A DNA stretch of 64,000 nt from Daphnia pulex (GCF_021134715.1 NC_060024.1:6076001-6140000), one strand, 5' to 3'; positions 11,881 to 24,532 are shown, counted from the stretch's first letter. Made by a program: numbers and translations. Notes: a model not told the origin generated them from the letters alone.

Positions 11881-14800
11881 TTTGTAAATATAGTTTAGAA
11901 TTAGATAAGAGAAAAATTTTAAAAAACATATAAATAACAATTGATAATTCATAAAATAATATCGTCTTAGTTATAGCAACAGGTTGGAATCTACACGAAA
12001 GGGGAAAAAATGGTAATGTAATATTCAAAAGTTTTCTTTCTTGTAACATGATCCAATAATATGACGTGAAAAGGCTTGACTGAGAGGAGTTTTACAAACA
12101 ATAAAAACTTATACACTTAGTAAATCGTAAACTGGCGTGGCAGTTTTCTCTTACAACACTTTTTGGGTGAGAACAAGTAAACACTGCAGATTAAAAGGAA
12201 ATATTGTTACAACTTACTTCACAGTACAAGCAATTTTGGTTCTGATTGTCCTGAAAGATTTTCAAGAATTTTTTCTCTCATTGAAAAGGTTTGACGTTGA
12301 CTTTTACTTTTCTACTTTGCAGGAAGTTAACCTGAAAGAGAGAACAAATGTGTTATTTTCATTAAAAAGGTGATACCAACAAACAATTAAAAGATACTGA
12401 AGCAACAGTTCTCAAGATAAAAGTGATAAAGTTTTTACTGAAACGAGATGTTATTTGTGGGTTTTAAAAGTCAAGGCCATCGACATTATACTTCTGTCGA
12501 TCTCTGAGCCAAGATTTAAATGTTAAATGTTTTTAATGGCTCACCAATGTTTAACTAAAAGTTTCCTCTTAATAGCGAGGTGTTGGGTACTGGATGGTGA
12601 CGTACTATGAAATTAACGAGAAATGTAGTCTAGTCTGAACGTTGGGATTTCGTAATTTCGTAACAGACGAAACCGCGCTGTTTTTTTGTTTTTTAATTTG
12701 TCACCTGTTGGTCTCCATAGATGTCACTTTTCTAAACGCGCGCTTAAAAAAAAAACAAATTTCAGTCTTACTCATTACTTCTTTTTAAAAATAAAAACCA
12801 AGTGCACTAAAGCGAATGGAGACAAACTACTGTAAAATTAAAATATTTGTCTTGACGTTTTTCTATTTCGGGTTCGAAAAGCAACGATCACTTTAATGAC
12901 ATTTAACACCTATTTAATAACGCATTTAAAAGATTTTCACTGCTGTACCCCTATTTCCGTCACAAAATTAAATGTTCGGATCTTTGCTGTGAGCCTGTGA
13001 CTATACCTCCACTACTGGCGGGAAAAATCAGCGCATTATCTAAGTAGAACACTCAAGATAACAAAACAAAAAAAAAAAAGGTGTAAAACTACGATAAACT
13101 CTCAAATAACATCCGGGACCACAGACGAAGGATTGAAAAGGATAGGGAGGGTCGAGGTTGTGATCTGTACATTTTAAAGAAATAATAGTAGGTTTCTTGG
13201 TAATAACAGAATTCAAGGTCGTCCTCGGAATATTATTGGCAACTTTCTGTATGACCTATACCTAGTATTCTTATATATCTTAAGTCGATTGCAAATGATA
13301 ACACAAAATAAAGATTTTAACGATGGTAACATCTAGCATTGAATATTATTTTTCTGAATTGGTTCTTGTTAGCCATTCATTAGGATTCAAGGGCACGTAT
13401 CTGGTAGAATTGGTGAAGATCCAAAGTAGTCGTCTTGAAAAAATACTTTCATTTCTTTGAATTGCAGCGCTTGGTATTAACATATTCCGGCGTTGTTTGT
13501 TCTCCCTTGTGTGCATGTATACACCTACACTGATGTGTCCTTCGCCTTGGATGTTTTCCATTTTTCGAGCCCAGTAACAACAGATGCTGTCGTAACGCGT
13601 GGGAGCATTGTAACGGATTGGTGATGCTCGGCTAAGAAAACCTTGGCTAAACAATTTTTCAAAGCAATTTGCAGTGCTTTTGAAACTGGTTGTAATAGCG
13701 AATCTAAGAACTGATAATTATCGCTTTCAAACAGAGGGAAGTCCCCCAATGCTCACAGTTCCACTTTAATGCAGTGTATAGTCTTTTAATTACGTAATTT
13801 ACGATCTTACAAGTTTCCCCATACTCGTGTGATCTTCACGTGTAACTGCTATGACCGCAATAATCCATTTGAAGGCCTTAAATTCTTTTAAAAATGTGGA
13901 TAGCTATCTGGAATAATCCGAAACAATGAACGGTTGAGATTGAAGGGCGCTATAGATGGTTTTGAAGGTTATTCCGCATTGGCTCTGAAATGAATCGGGT
14001 AATAAAGAAAACTGCATACTCACGATCGAGGCAAAAGAAACAAACCAATCTAGATGAGTTATGCTATTACAAAGTTGCCTGTCGCGCATCGTGTGGTAAT
14101 GTAATCACTTTGGAGTCTCATCAACGATGCGTTTTGCAGGGGGGAAACCGCGTTTCACAGGGAAACCTTGCGCACACTTTTATTTCCCACATTGTATAAT
14201 TCGGAAATGTAACTATGTGCACCACTTCTCATGGTTCGAATGCTTGCCGTTCATAGCCCATATAGCAGTAGCACTTGGTTGCATAACTTGTTCATCTATC
14301 AGTTTTGTAATGTGCATTTTAAAAGCCATGTAGACAAAATACGGGGCGCTTTGCAACAGGGAAAAACTGTTTCGACTTACATTTCAGTGTGGTTTCACAG
14401 CAGCGTGCAATATTATAAGGAAAAAGCATCAAGATAATTCCGAGGTGAATTGTGTGGGAGGGAATTGTTATTATAAAATTTGAACTTTGTGAGAACTAGA
14501 GAATGCAGCAGCAGTAGCAGAAAGCTTCTTTTGTGAGTATGGAACTGAGGAAGGCATATTAAAAATGTTAATTGAAAAATCAGAATTTATTTCCTGCGGT
14601 AGCGATGAGTGGGCTAAATTGCTTTCAACGACACGAGGAAATGTCGGACACTGTCAGCTAATTATTCGTGTCATTTGAAGGCTATGAATGATTAAATAAT
14701 GTGCACGAGTGTATAGGCGCCGGGCTTGAAAACTATTTGTTTATTTTAAGAGCGAAGGACTCCATGTGACAGCTGCAATCAAGGGCACGATTATTCTTTC

Positions 14801-15842
14801 GCGTCCTTTTGTATAAAATACATAACAATTCAGCTGGGCTTCAAAGAGAGCCTTTCACCATCCAAGATCAAGGAATTTTTATTATAGTTGACCTTCCATT
14901 ATGCAGAAAAAATATGTAGCTAGCTACTGTATGGCGGACAAAGTTTGAAATGCATCACAATTTGTTTCCTTTCGTGAATTGTATAACTATTATAGGTCAT
15001 ACAACTGTCGACATTTTCCGCTAATTTTATGAGAGCGTGTGCGGATGAAATGGGGTGATAAGCAAACCATAGGTGCTGGCAATATTTTCACGCCCCAATA
15101 ATGAGGTGTTCACCTCCTGGTAGGGCAGTGGCGTATATACAACAAAGTCGCGGAAATTCAACTTCGGTAAGCATCCAGCACGGAGCAATCAGTGTATACG
15201 TGAGCTATTATTAGGCCCCCACTGCGAACGACCAAGTTTACGGTTGAAAGAAGGCTGTTGTGTTCCTAGCTATTCAGTGCGCTATTCAGCGAGATTACGT
15301 TTTCCCTTCCTTTATCAGCATTTCAGTTGGTATGGTTAAGTAGGTTAACTTTCCCTCTCACTTGTATTATAGTTGCGGGCTAAGAAGCGATATTAGAGAG
15401 CCAACACAAATGAAGATCATGACGACATTTATACTACTCAACTTACTCTCTCCTTTGAAATGGCGACATTTTTATTGTGAAGTCGTTTTCCAATGTCTTC
15501 ATTATATTATTGCGTATCGCAATGAAAATTACGAAAATTAAAAACCGCAATCATTTTAATTGTGGAATGACTTGCAGATTCAGAGACAAACAGGAAATTG
15601 CGGGAAATTGAGTGATAGCGCAAGGGTCTTTACCGTGTGCATTTTTTCAGTATATTATTCATCATAAAACAAATATATATACGTAGTATAAAAAGTTGTG
15701 CTCTTTGTATAACAAACGAATTCAACATAATATCAAAAGTGCCCTTCTGTTATATGACGCATTAGATTTGTCAAATGAAAGGGAAAGTATACAAGTCCAT
15801 ATTTCGTCGTGCAATTTATACAAAAAAAGATGCGTAGGAACT
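11881..15842. other. Intergenic, AT-rich; RNF213-like 5' flank
   Basis: No convincing gene is seen in this nearly 4 kb stretch apart from the possible decayed reading frames at 13.3-13.75 kb. It should contain the RNF213-like promoter and perhaps a 5' UTR exon, but no TATA box could be assigned. Short poly-A/poly-T runs occur near 12.7 and 13.06 kb. Confidence 0.6.
13346..13749 (-). pseudogene. Possible frameshifted coding remnant, unrecognised
   Basis: Two overlapping minus-strand frames together look protein-like. The first (from 13749) reads MGDFPLFESDNYQFLDSLLQ and onward; the second (to 13346) carries CCYWARKMENIQGEGHISVG and an LLWIF segment. The better-looking sequence moves from one frame to the other near 13640, suggesting a one-base shift in a decayed gene. 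No family is recognised. It could also be chance. Confidence 0.25.
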
Positions 15843-16139
15843 TCACCGTTGAACAGCATAATCAGATGATAACTTGGCGATATTTTGGTCCGTCAAAGGA
15901 GGGAATTGTTGAGCTGCATCTGCTGTGCTGACGTTAATGGTATTCGTTGACGCCTCGTTGACTGTGATCACGACATTTGGGCGATAGTCGAAAGGTATGA
16001 TGTAGCGAGTCGAGTCGAGCTGGTGAGTCTTCATTCCTTTGTAACTGCATAGGCAGCAGCGGATGATGGTGAAGAGCAAAACACAGACCACTAAACAAGC
16101 GCACATGGCAACTACCACCAAAGTCCACGGTTCCTCCAT
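15843..16139 (-). CDS. Small single-pass membrane protein, 98 aa, unrecognised
   Basis: This is a single-exon frame. A short N-terminus (MEEPW) is followed by a strong hydrophobic segment (about residues 7-26), then a cysteine cluster IIRCCLCSYKG that would lie at the cytosolic membrane face and could be palmitoylated. A polar tail of about 65 residues follows. There is no cleavable signal peptide, so an N-out, C-in (type III) topology is likely. A TATATA box lies about 135 bp upstream of the ATG, at a normal distance for a 5' UTR of about 100 nt. The family is not recognised. The overlapping longer frame from 16311 lacks this logic and is treated as a shadow. Confidence 0.6.
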   Translation of the reverse strand: MEEPWTLVVVAMCACLVVCVLLFTIIRCCLCSYKGMKTHQLDSTRYIIPFDYRPNVVITVNEASTNTINVSTADAAQQFPPLTDQNIAKLSSDYAVQR

Positions 16140-16272
16140 CGCGCTGATGATGTAGTGTGGTGTTTAAATTTAATGTTATTCCGAAATGGCCATGACGAAC
16201 GAACTCACTGTGATGTAAACGAGTGGAAGGAAGAATCAACAATGCTGGAGCGTTACTTCCTTCCCTGGCGTC

Positions 16273-16278
16273 TATATA
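16273..16278 (-). promoter_or_regulatory. TATA box of the small membrane-protein gene
   Basis: CTATATAG on the minus strand, in a GC-richer flank, places transcription start near 16245 and the ATG about 105 nt further on. Confidence 0.5.
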
Positions 16279-16344
16279 GCGACAGAACCCTCCAGCTACA
16301 GTAAACAGCACAAGACTATTATACAGTGCTGGAAACTACACAGG

Positions 16345-19300
16345 GGCAAGGGGACTACCCCGAACGAGCATGAAGTATTTCAAAACCGCCTCAAGTCTCT
16401 TTTAGGCTATCTCTCGCTGGTTCGCTCCCATCATTGAACGACGCCTAGCTGCTAGCTGTTTTGGCGCCTGCAGCCATATCCCGAATACATTGACCGAGTT
16501 TCACGCTCTGTCCTTCAAACAGCGTGTGCACAAAAAAATAAATAATAATAAAAGTGTTTTTGCGCAACTAGGAATCGGTAGTTCGGAGTTGCGTCATTGG
16601 GAAAACATACATCAACAAGTTTTGCTGTCTTGGGATTTTCGAGGTTGTTGCGTTTGTGATCCAGATGTCGTCGTGCATCGATGGATCGTGTTTTCCATGT
16701 GTCAACAGCGCATGCAATTGCATATACATAATATAGTGGTGATTTCATCCATGAACCAGAAAACAATGCAATCAATCTTCCCGGTATATAATTACATCAC
16801 CCGGAAATGTTTTTATTCTTCAACCGAAACTAATTAATTTAAATCGGTTAAATTTTCCAAACTTGCAGAGCATTTGTGTAAAATGATAAAAAAGGAACCT
16901 TTTATATTTAGTCGCATAGCAAATGCTTCCTCATTGCGGGATTATTCCTCAAGTACTTATTATAATAATTGTGTATGCTGGTTTTCTGAGAACCATACCA
17001 CCCATTTCTATAAACATTTTAGTTTGGCGCACCTTTTTGAATTTTTCCGTTCTTTTTGTTTTGTATAAATACCGGCCGCCCATTATCATTACAAAATGTT
17101 AACAACTGTTGACCTTGGCGCACCTTTTCAATCGTATTTTTCTGTTATTTCTCCATTAGTAGAAGTAGCGAAGTATCTAGCCTTAAAAAAAAGTGGTCGA
17201 ACATGTTTTATAAGACAAACTACTTTATTTGTGGGTTGAATGACATTCGACAAATTTTTCTGGATATATTTTTTCTCATTGCACAAATCTTATCAATGAG
17301 CAATGTGCATAATTCAGCAGCCATGAAGGAAAAAATTCGGGATGCTAGATAATAATTGATGCATCAAAAATATTATAAAGCAGCCGCGTGACTGCACATA
17401 AACTAGCCTACCTACACGTGAGATCATCAATAGTTTTGGAAAGCTTATTTCAACCAAAATGTAGGCTATCACAAAATTTTTTAAATTGAATCGTCTGAGT
17501 CGTCGATAGTTAATAATATTAGCACCAAATAAAATTTCATAACTGAGATATTAAATAAGAAAGGTAGGCCTACATAAAATATCAGACACAAAGAGTCGTT
17601 CCCCCATACGTCTTCAGCACTCAAACATATTGCACGTTGTCGCGCATACCGTGACTTGAGATTCTCTTCCGTGTCATTCGAAGAGAGCGCGCAAACACTC
17701 GCATATCAGAAGACAATGGCACATCCTTTCAAAGGGAGGGATACAGAGATAAAAGTCTTGCTTTCGAAATGTGCCAGTGTGCAACAGCGAGGCTTGCGTC
17801 ATCGCAAGGGAAGCCCGAAACAAGAGTGAATGCGTGCCAGCCAGCGATATCACGTGCATGTTGCACACGGCACATTTAATATATACACGCGCGCGTTATA
17901 TAAAGGAGGATGGATGGCTATTGAACCTGTACAGCCCGGTCACCTACATTTGTCTTCTTTTATTCGCCTATATCAAGCGCAACATCGCGTCTATAAGAAA
18001 ATTTGAAATGCATATGAGAAAATCGCAAAATTAATGTACTAAAATTATACATAAGATGGGCAGCACTCTGCACAGTACCTTGATGTTGATGTAAAATGTC
18101 TGCTTGTCTTATATGCCATTGCAATGGTGGTTCTCTTCGTTTGGAATATCAATCAATTATACCAAAAGCGAGCCGAGTTGTCTAGGTTCGGCTGGTCGAC
18201 TTGATTGGCAGCACATACACGCCAGACAAAAGGAGAAAGGTAACAGCAAAACACAGCCAGTGGCTATGAGAAACACTGCGAATGGATCCATCAATCTGAG
18301 ATTAACTGCGGAACACAAAAAAATCGATGCACCATTAGAGAAATATTGTTTTCGTTGTGACAACGTTTAAGCTATAGCCTATACACGCACAGTTCCTTTT
18401 AAACCCAACGTTGATATACTCCGAACCCCTCGCCTAGTTCTAGTTATTACTAGTCAGCATCTATACTATATATTGGTCGGACAAGTAAGGTTCGAGAACT
18501 GCATGTGTTATAGTGATGGATTATTTTTTAAATACAATAACTTACCGCGTTTTATTCGTTCGACCTCCGAAAGTTGACTGAATGAAAGTACGGTACTCTT
18601 TCCCGTCTATAGCTGACCGACTGACCGCCCATTTTGCAGAAATATCTGGTGTCATTAAGTATACACCGCGTGCGCCGCTAGCAACTGCCGTATATGCTGC
18701 TGCGTGTAGCGATATCTTCTATATATTATTGTTTATATACGCCAGCCTATACTGGCTGACATTTCGCCATTCCCAAGACCGCGGGATACACTTCGATTTA
18801 CGAGAAATACAAAAATACCAGTTCAGCGGAACTTAATCGACCTTTCACTAGAAGTTTTAGGCAACCTGCAAGAGAATCTATTGTACAAGCAGCAGCTCGT
18901 TGAATCGATCGAGTTATTGGAACTCGTTTCAATTTGCCTTTTCTTCTGAACCTTTGTTGACACGCTATTACCAACGGCTTCTTCGAACAATGATTATACG
19001 TCTCTCATTATTTACGCAAAATTATTGGAAGTAACAACTAGCTGATGCTCTATTGTCAATATTACCTGATGTAAATTTCAGCTCAGTTTTTTTTTTAATT
19101 CTGATAGTTTTACCATGATGCGAAGAGTTAACCACTAAACCCAATAAAATCTTGAAGATTTGGTAAAAATAGGTTTTGTTGTCCATCGTTGACATATTAT
19201 ACTGTAGCATTAAAAAAAGTGGGTTATTCACATTTTATCACACGAAAATGTGAAATTTGAAAATTACTCGCGGAAAAATAAAATCGGGGAAAAAAAAATA

Positions 19301-19960
19301 CCCTTGATGGAAAGCATGAAATTTTTAGGTTTCGTTACGATGACGACGACATATTTGATCACGAGTTTCGTTAAACGATATTCTGGTTTCCACTGGGTTT
19401 GCAGCATAACTAGACACACGTACAAGATCAAGTATAATCCATGTTACCTCTTTTTTGACTGACTCTTATTTTTTTAAATTCCAAGAACGGAAAAACTTAG
19501 AATGACATTTACAGGTAGGCTACCTGTTTGTTCTTTTCTATGGCAAAAATAGGCTATTAATTATACAGCCTGTAATTAGATTAAGTTTATATCAAGGAGC
19601 CCGCAACTCAAAAAGACCAAAAGTGCACTAGAGGTTACAAATAAAATAATTTGACAGCAAGGATAATAATTCACGTAAAAAAAAAAAAAAAAAACAAAAA
19701 ACAAAGAACAAATGGTGTAAATCTTGGTCTGTAGGTCTTGCAGTTTAGGAGATGATTGTAAAAAAAAGTTGTTAGAGTCAGAAACTCAAAAATCGAAATT
19801 TTCTTTCGATTTGGACATCAGCTTTTCTCGGGAACTAGGACACTTAACCTTTTTCTCATTGTACCCATGTAAAGCAATATACACTCTCTTCAGACTACTT
19901 TAACCAATTTTTATTTTTGGGCAATACATTTTTGTAAATAAGTTTTTGAAATCTGTATGG
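16345..19960. other. Intergenic, no gene seen
   Basis: AT-rich sequence with scattered short frames that lack splice context, protein-like composition or recognisable motifs. There is a long poly-A run near 19676-19694. Confidence 0.55.
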
Positions 19961-20070
19961 AAAGTTTTGCCACAACGCCGTCTAGCGGTCAAATATAGAA
20001 CTACATGTGAAAATTCAAATATTTTTTAGTAAAAAACAAAACAATGCAACTATCGGCGGATCGTTTTTAG

Positions 20071-21039
20071 CGTAGGGGAGACCGGGGCGAAATGGAACAG
20101 GCGGTTAAGTTGAACAGAGGGCTTTTATAGTGAAAAACTCGTTACAAAATTTAATTTCTTTAGGGTATATGGGAAATGGTGTTTTTTAACCTGGGGATAA
20201 ATTTTATTGGAGTAGTTGAAATAATTGGTAAGTTATTATCGAAAAGGTAAAACCACTGGTGTGGATGATTAGGATAACTTCTTAATTTTTCTAGTTTCTA
20301 AGCATGGTTTTTCAATTAAAACTAAAGTAAGATAGCCATTTTAAAGATTTTGCTTTTTTCTATTTTATGGCGTAAAAAAAAAATTAATTGCTCACTTGTA
20401 CACCGAGAAAATGTTACTTTTTATGTAACAACTTTTACGGGGTTAAAGTGAACACATTTTTTGGGGTTAAATGGTTTGAAATTGAAATTGAAAAAAATAT
20501 TGAAATTTAAGCACTCCTTCTTTCTCGAACATAAGGGGTGGAACAGTGGCAAAAACAAATGACTAGCGGGAATAGGTGGGGTTAAGTAAGAACAACCAGA
20601 AAACAGCAAAAAAAAAATTGAAGAAAAAATAGTCCCACTTTTAAACAATAATTACTCAAGGATAATTAAGTTTTTTTTAACAAAAATTGTAACAATCTTG
20701 AAGATAAATGAATATTCTATTTTTCCATGGTTTTTGCATTAAATTTTATTCAGCCGTTGCTGAGAAAAATGGCTTTCCATTTTACCCCAGGGTTTGTTCC
20801 GTTTTACCCCGTCTTTTTTCGGTCGAGTTCAGACCGAGTGAAAAAAAACTTACTTTTGTTTCTTTAATATCTCGTTTATTTTTCAATTTCAACATACAAA
20901 AAAAAATAAGTGGGTAGCCAAGATGTAGCTTAACAATACAGAACAAACAGAAATTTTAAAATGCATCTATTTTGTCAGATATCTTAACGAATACGGCAGA
21001 CATAAAAAATTATTCCATTTCGCCCCGGTCTCCCCTACG
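20071..21039. mobile_element. Non-autonomous element with perfect 27 bp terminal inverted repeats
   Basis: 20071-20097 and 21013-21039 are exact reverse complements beginning CGTAGGGGAGACCGGGGCGA. The 969 bp element has no sizeable protein-like frame. Its interior contains several degenerate 'GGGGTTAAA(T/G)TG' / 'CATTTTACCCC' motifs that echo the terminus. No clear target-site duplication is seen, so the superfamily is left open. Confidence 0.75.
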
Positions 21040-21138
21040 GGTTTTAACTTATAGAAATACGCACCTTGTCTCCCTATTTTTACCTGTCGGCCTAACATAT
21101 TAAGCATGTTACTAGTAGCAAGGTGGTAACAGTTACAT

Positions 21139-21352
21139 GTACACTCACTTCCAAAAATTACTGGGCCAGGGAAAGCGCAAAACAACGCACCTATTTTGGC
21201 TTTAACCAAAATTCTCTTTTCTTACATTGAAAAAAATGTAACTCTTCCCTCTCGATAACAAACAACAAAGGCTGTACACCACTGTGTCCAACATAGCTAG
21301 GTGCGTTGTTTTGCGCTTTCCCTGGCCCAGTTAATTTTGGAAGTGAGTGTAC
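21139..21352. mobile_element. MITE with about 55 bp inverted repeats and TA flanks (Tc1/mariner type)
   Basis: The arms 21139-21193 and 21298-21352 are nearly perfect reverse complements (CACTCACTTCCAAAA, then ACTGGGCCAGGGAAAGCG). The repeat proper runs from CACTCAC to GTGAGTG and is bounded by TA on both sides, the target duplication expected for Tc1/mariner elements. The central spacer of about 100 bp is non-coding. Confidence 0.75.
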
Positions 21353-21354
21353 CT

Positions 21355-21640
21355 GAAGCTTACAATAAAAATTACAAGCGTAGCCTATTTACTGAAATAA
21401 GTTGTTATGGTATTACTATTAGTAATCATGCGATATTTATTTCTATAGATTTATTTCTCTGTTGACTCAGATGAAATGATTTACCTTGGCTACAAGGTTT
21501 AATCTAATTAGTTTGAGTGGTCTGAGTTCTCTTCTCACGTAGTGGCGAATAAGCGAAGAAAATTTCCGCGTTTTTGGGCAAGAAAAGGGAATTTTTGCAT
21601 GTAGTTCTTTATTTGGCCGCTAGACGACGTTGCGGCGAAA
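21355..21640. repeat. Dispersed repeat, copy 1 (second copy near 40480)
   Basis: It shares with 40480-40700, in the same orientation, AAAATTACAAG(C/T)(G/A)TAG, then AATCATGCGATATTTAT, then TTCCGCGTTTTT and a terminal TAGTT...CTAGA(C/T)G segment. The copies are diverged and have indels. Confidence 0.6.
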
Positions 21641-22042
21641 CTTTTTTTTAAACATTTTTTTTACCCTTTCGTAAAATAAAAAGTTTCCCGTATTTATGCG
21701 AACTTCAGTAATATGCTTTTAAAATAAATAATACAGTTCCTACCTAAAGTTTGGGAACGCGCGAGAGAACCATAAGGAAAAGGGTGTTTTTCTAAGCGTA
21801 CCCAAAAATACAATTTTCGTCGGAAGCAGTGATTAATTTTGCACATAGCCATTAGGGTTGGCAATTTTTTTTTATAATATTTAATTCACGGGAAGTAATT
21901 TCAGTATTTCACCTATGAATGATATTGGGTAAATTGGGACACTAGGTTGGTGATGTAAACCCCCTCTGTTTAGTCTATTAAAAAACCGGAAAAATAATAA
22001 AAAATGAAATATCCACATTAATGAATTCTATGGGTGTGTAGA

Positions 22043-22172
22043 CAACTCGGCCAAAACCAACTCGGCCAAACCAACTCGGCCAGGCCGTTTTTTTGTCTTT
22101 TTTTTTGGCCGAGTTGGCAACTGAGCTTGGCCGAATCGTCTGAAAATCTTAAAGTCAACTCGGCCAAGCTGT
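22043..22172. repeat. Cluster of GGCCGAGTTGG / CCAACTCGGCC motifs in both orientations
   Basis: At least five copies of an 11-mer (three CCAACTCGGCC-like, then GGCCGAGTTGG, then CAACTCGGCCAAG), separated by a poly-T run, can fold into alternative hairpins. They lie just upstream of the coding-like remnant at 22261. They may be the terminus of a mobile element. Confidence 0.55.
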
Positions 22173-22260
22173 CAGTGTTAGTGATATAAGTCCGATTAAG
22201 TCTGTTCACTGAATTAAGTTGGTCTTTCACGTTTTCACTTGAGTGAGTTTTACTGGTGAT

Positions 22261-22684
22261 ATGGTGAGTTGTTATTATATTAACATTTTAGTTTAAGTTA
22301 GTATTGAATATTTTTTTTGTATGTGTTATAGTATGGTACCACTAGGAACCGAAGGGCACACCTGACAGACAGGGTGAGTGGCAGTATGATGGAAAGAGTA
22401 GCCGAAGATCGCAGTAGTCGCCACACTTTTCCGGTAATTGTAAATGAGGATACATTATGGCAACCGACACCGATGATAGACGAAGATCACCATCATCCAC
22501 TTACTTGGTGGAAAGAGACTGGCGTTGGCGAAGTATAGTTAAGCCTGCGCCAAACATTTATGAGAGGGATGTAATAGTTCGAAAAGCCAAGGCTGTTGGT
22601 CTTAAGTTTAAAGCAGTTTCGGTGAGCAACATTTTAAGGCCGCTCTTGGAAAACTATGCCCATGAGAATGTAATATCACGCTAA
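22261..22684 (+). pseudogene. Coding-like remnant with plausible intron, interrupted
   Basis: An ATG at 22261 is followed at once by a donor (GTGAGT) and an acceptor (TGTGTTATAG) near 22330. Joined, they open a frame beginning MYGTTRNRRAHLTDR that carries a PLTWWKE motif and stops near 22535. PLxWWK is common in hAT transposases, but the rest does not match, and protein-like sequence appears to continue in another frame (22457-22684). This is probably a decayed transposon gene. Confidence 0.25.
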
Positions 22685-22699
22685 ATTTAGTGTTAAGAA

Positions 22700-24514
22700 A
22701 AATGTGGATGACCAAAGCGTGGACCAAAGAGTGGAACCAGATGAATGCAATTTCTCAATTCAACTCAATTTCTATGTTAGAAAAGTTTTCATTTGAATAA
22801 GTGTACCAAAAAAATTTTGCAAAAAATAAACTGCGTACAGGCGATAGGAGAAAAATCAAGGGGGTTGGATTAGGTTATCTGTTCTTTAAATGGATTAGCA
22901 ATTGATGAAGGTCCCAAGAAATAGTGAAGGCAGGAAAATCCAGCTCCTATAGCCCACTGCTGTCTCAATCCACCCAAAACAACGGTTTTTTTATGCTGTT
23001 TTGATTTGAAAGAATGCTCAGAAAACAAAAGTTTTAATTGCAAAGTATAGAACTTATAAATAATTTTAGTTTGAAACACTAAATGGGGGAGAAAGTTTTA
23101 ACGAAGAAAAAACCGTTTTTTTTAATTTTCTTAATAAAATTTTATAAATAGAAGTTTTCCTAAATAGAATACATCAATACCCTTTTGATTGAGGTAGTCT
23201 TTTGATAATTTAAAAATTATATTTATTATTTTTCCTCCCGCTGTTCCACTCACGGAGGATGAGAAGAGGGGCAACGCTCCATAAGCCCATGCAGAAGGAA
23301 TTGGACCCACTCGTGACCCCCTACTAAAAGATCTGTCAGTATTAGATAGCCAAGGGTGCCAGTTTTGAAAACACTGCCTTGTAGTTAAACCTGACACGCC
23401 CTATTGATATAATGAAACAAGCAAAAGAAAACTGTCAAAACAGGAAAAGTGTCATGACAAACTACTTGAAAATGGAATTACCCTGACCTTTTTTTCCCTC
23501 TACTGGCAACCCTGGTCATGTAGTACAATTTCCTCAACCTGGCTACTTTTTAGTAGGGGGTGATGCAGGTAGTCGTTTTATTAACAAGGCATTGTTTCTC
23601 CTTCATCCCTCCCTCCATGGTCCCAATTGACCCGTGTCCCATTTCACCCCATCAAAATGAAGCAAGCATTTATCTGAAACCTTATGGAGCTAATAGATAT
23701 CTACCTGTACTTACGTATAGAAACTTAAATCAGGGAATCGACATCAAATATTGAACCAATTTGTCACACAATGAAAAATAGGAGGCAATCTGACTTTGTA
23801 GGGCGGTGCCAAAATTGGAAATTCAAGAAATCTGTCCCCGAAGCTTTGAATTGCTTACACTGCCACTGCTGTTGTCTCATTGCAAGAGCAAATGGAGGGT
23901 TGATAAAATTGTTAATTTTTTTTTGCAAAGACTAACAACAGCTGTGCTTGGCTTCAAAACGCATGTACCAAAACGGTTTTAGATGACCCAATAACTCAAA
24001 AATCTAGGATAATCAACTAAATGGTGTATTTTAGGAGTGATACTACATTTTAGGGTAGTTTTTTAATTTATAATATTTCTTGTAAGACGCTGAAAAAAGT
24101 TATCTTTGTAATTGACAAGATATTCTTCAATCGAATCTTCCAGCAGAAGAACTTGGAATTCAGATTCAGAATCGATAAAAACGAGACGACATGTTCTTAG
24201 AAGGACAATGAAGCAGTGCTAAACCTGATCGGATTGACCTGGTTATCGTAATAATCTAACTGCAGGCAACCATAGTTGGGCGGTAGTCTGTTTGATATTT
24301 CATTTAATGCGTTGCTTTTATTCAATAGAGCAAGGTTTATCAACCAATTCACTGTAAACATCCGTACAGGATATATCCGTACTTGAAATTCTTGATTTTA
24401 TTGTTGACCCGATCAAAGTAAAGCATTTTTTTTTCTGAAATGCAGATCATTCTTTGAATAACCAGTGGAAGAATTCCTTCCAGAAGGTCATGCATCACGT
24501 CAGGTTCCAGCCCT
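22700..24514. other. Intergenic, no gene seen
   Basis: No frame with protein-like composition and splice context was found between the remnant at 22.3-22.7 kb and the transposon boundary. Confidence 0.5.
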
Positions 24515-24532
24515 CCCAGGTGAAAAAGTACT
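24515..24532 (+). repeat. Left terminal inverted repeat of the transposon
   Basis: CCCAGGTGAAAAAGTACT, preceded by CT at 24513-24514. It matches the reverse complement of 30595-30612 with one mismatch (G/A at position 8). Confidence 0.75.

Larger units (their letters stand above)
19961..21644. repeat. Outer inverted repeat (arms about 56 bp) enclosing two further elements
   Basis: The left arm 19961-20016 and right arm 21589-21644 are reverse complements at roughly three quarters identity. They share the cores 'GCCGTCTAGCGGTC' / 'GGCCGCTAGACGACG' and 'GAACTACATGTG' / 'GCATGTAGTTC'. The interior holds the 20071-21039 and 21139-21352 elements, so this looks like an old non-autonomous element used as a landing site, or one composite element. 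Confidence 0.6.

Noticed and set aside
15934-16311. 125 aa minus-strand frame overlapping the small membrane protein
   Set aside because: Begins at the predicted transcription start and has no domain logic; the 98 aa frame has a clear membrane segment.
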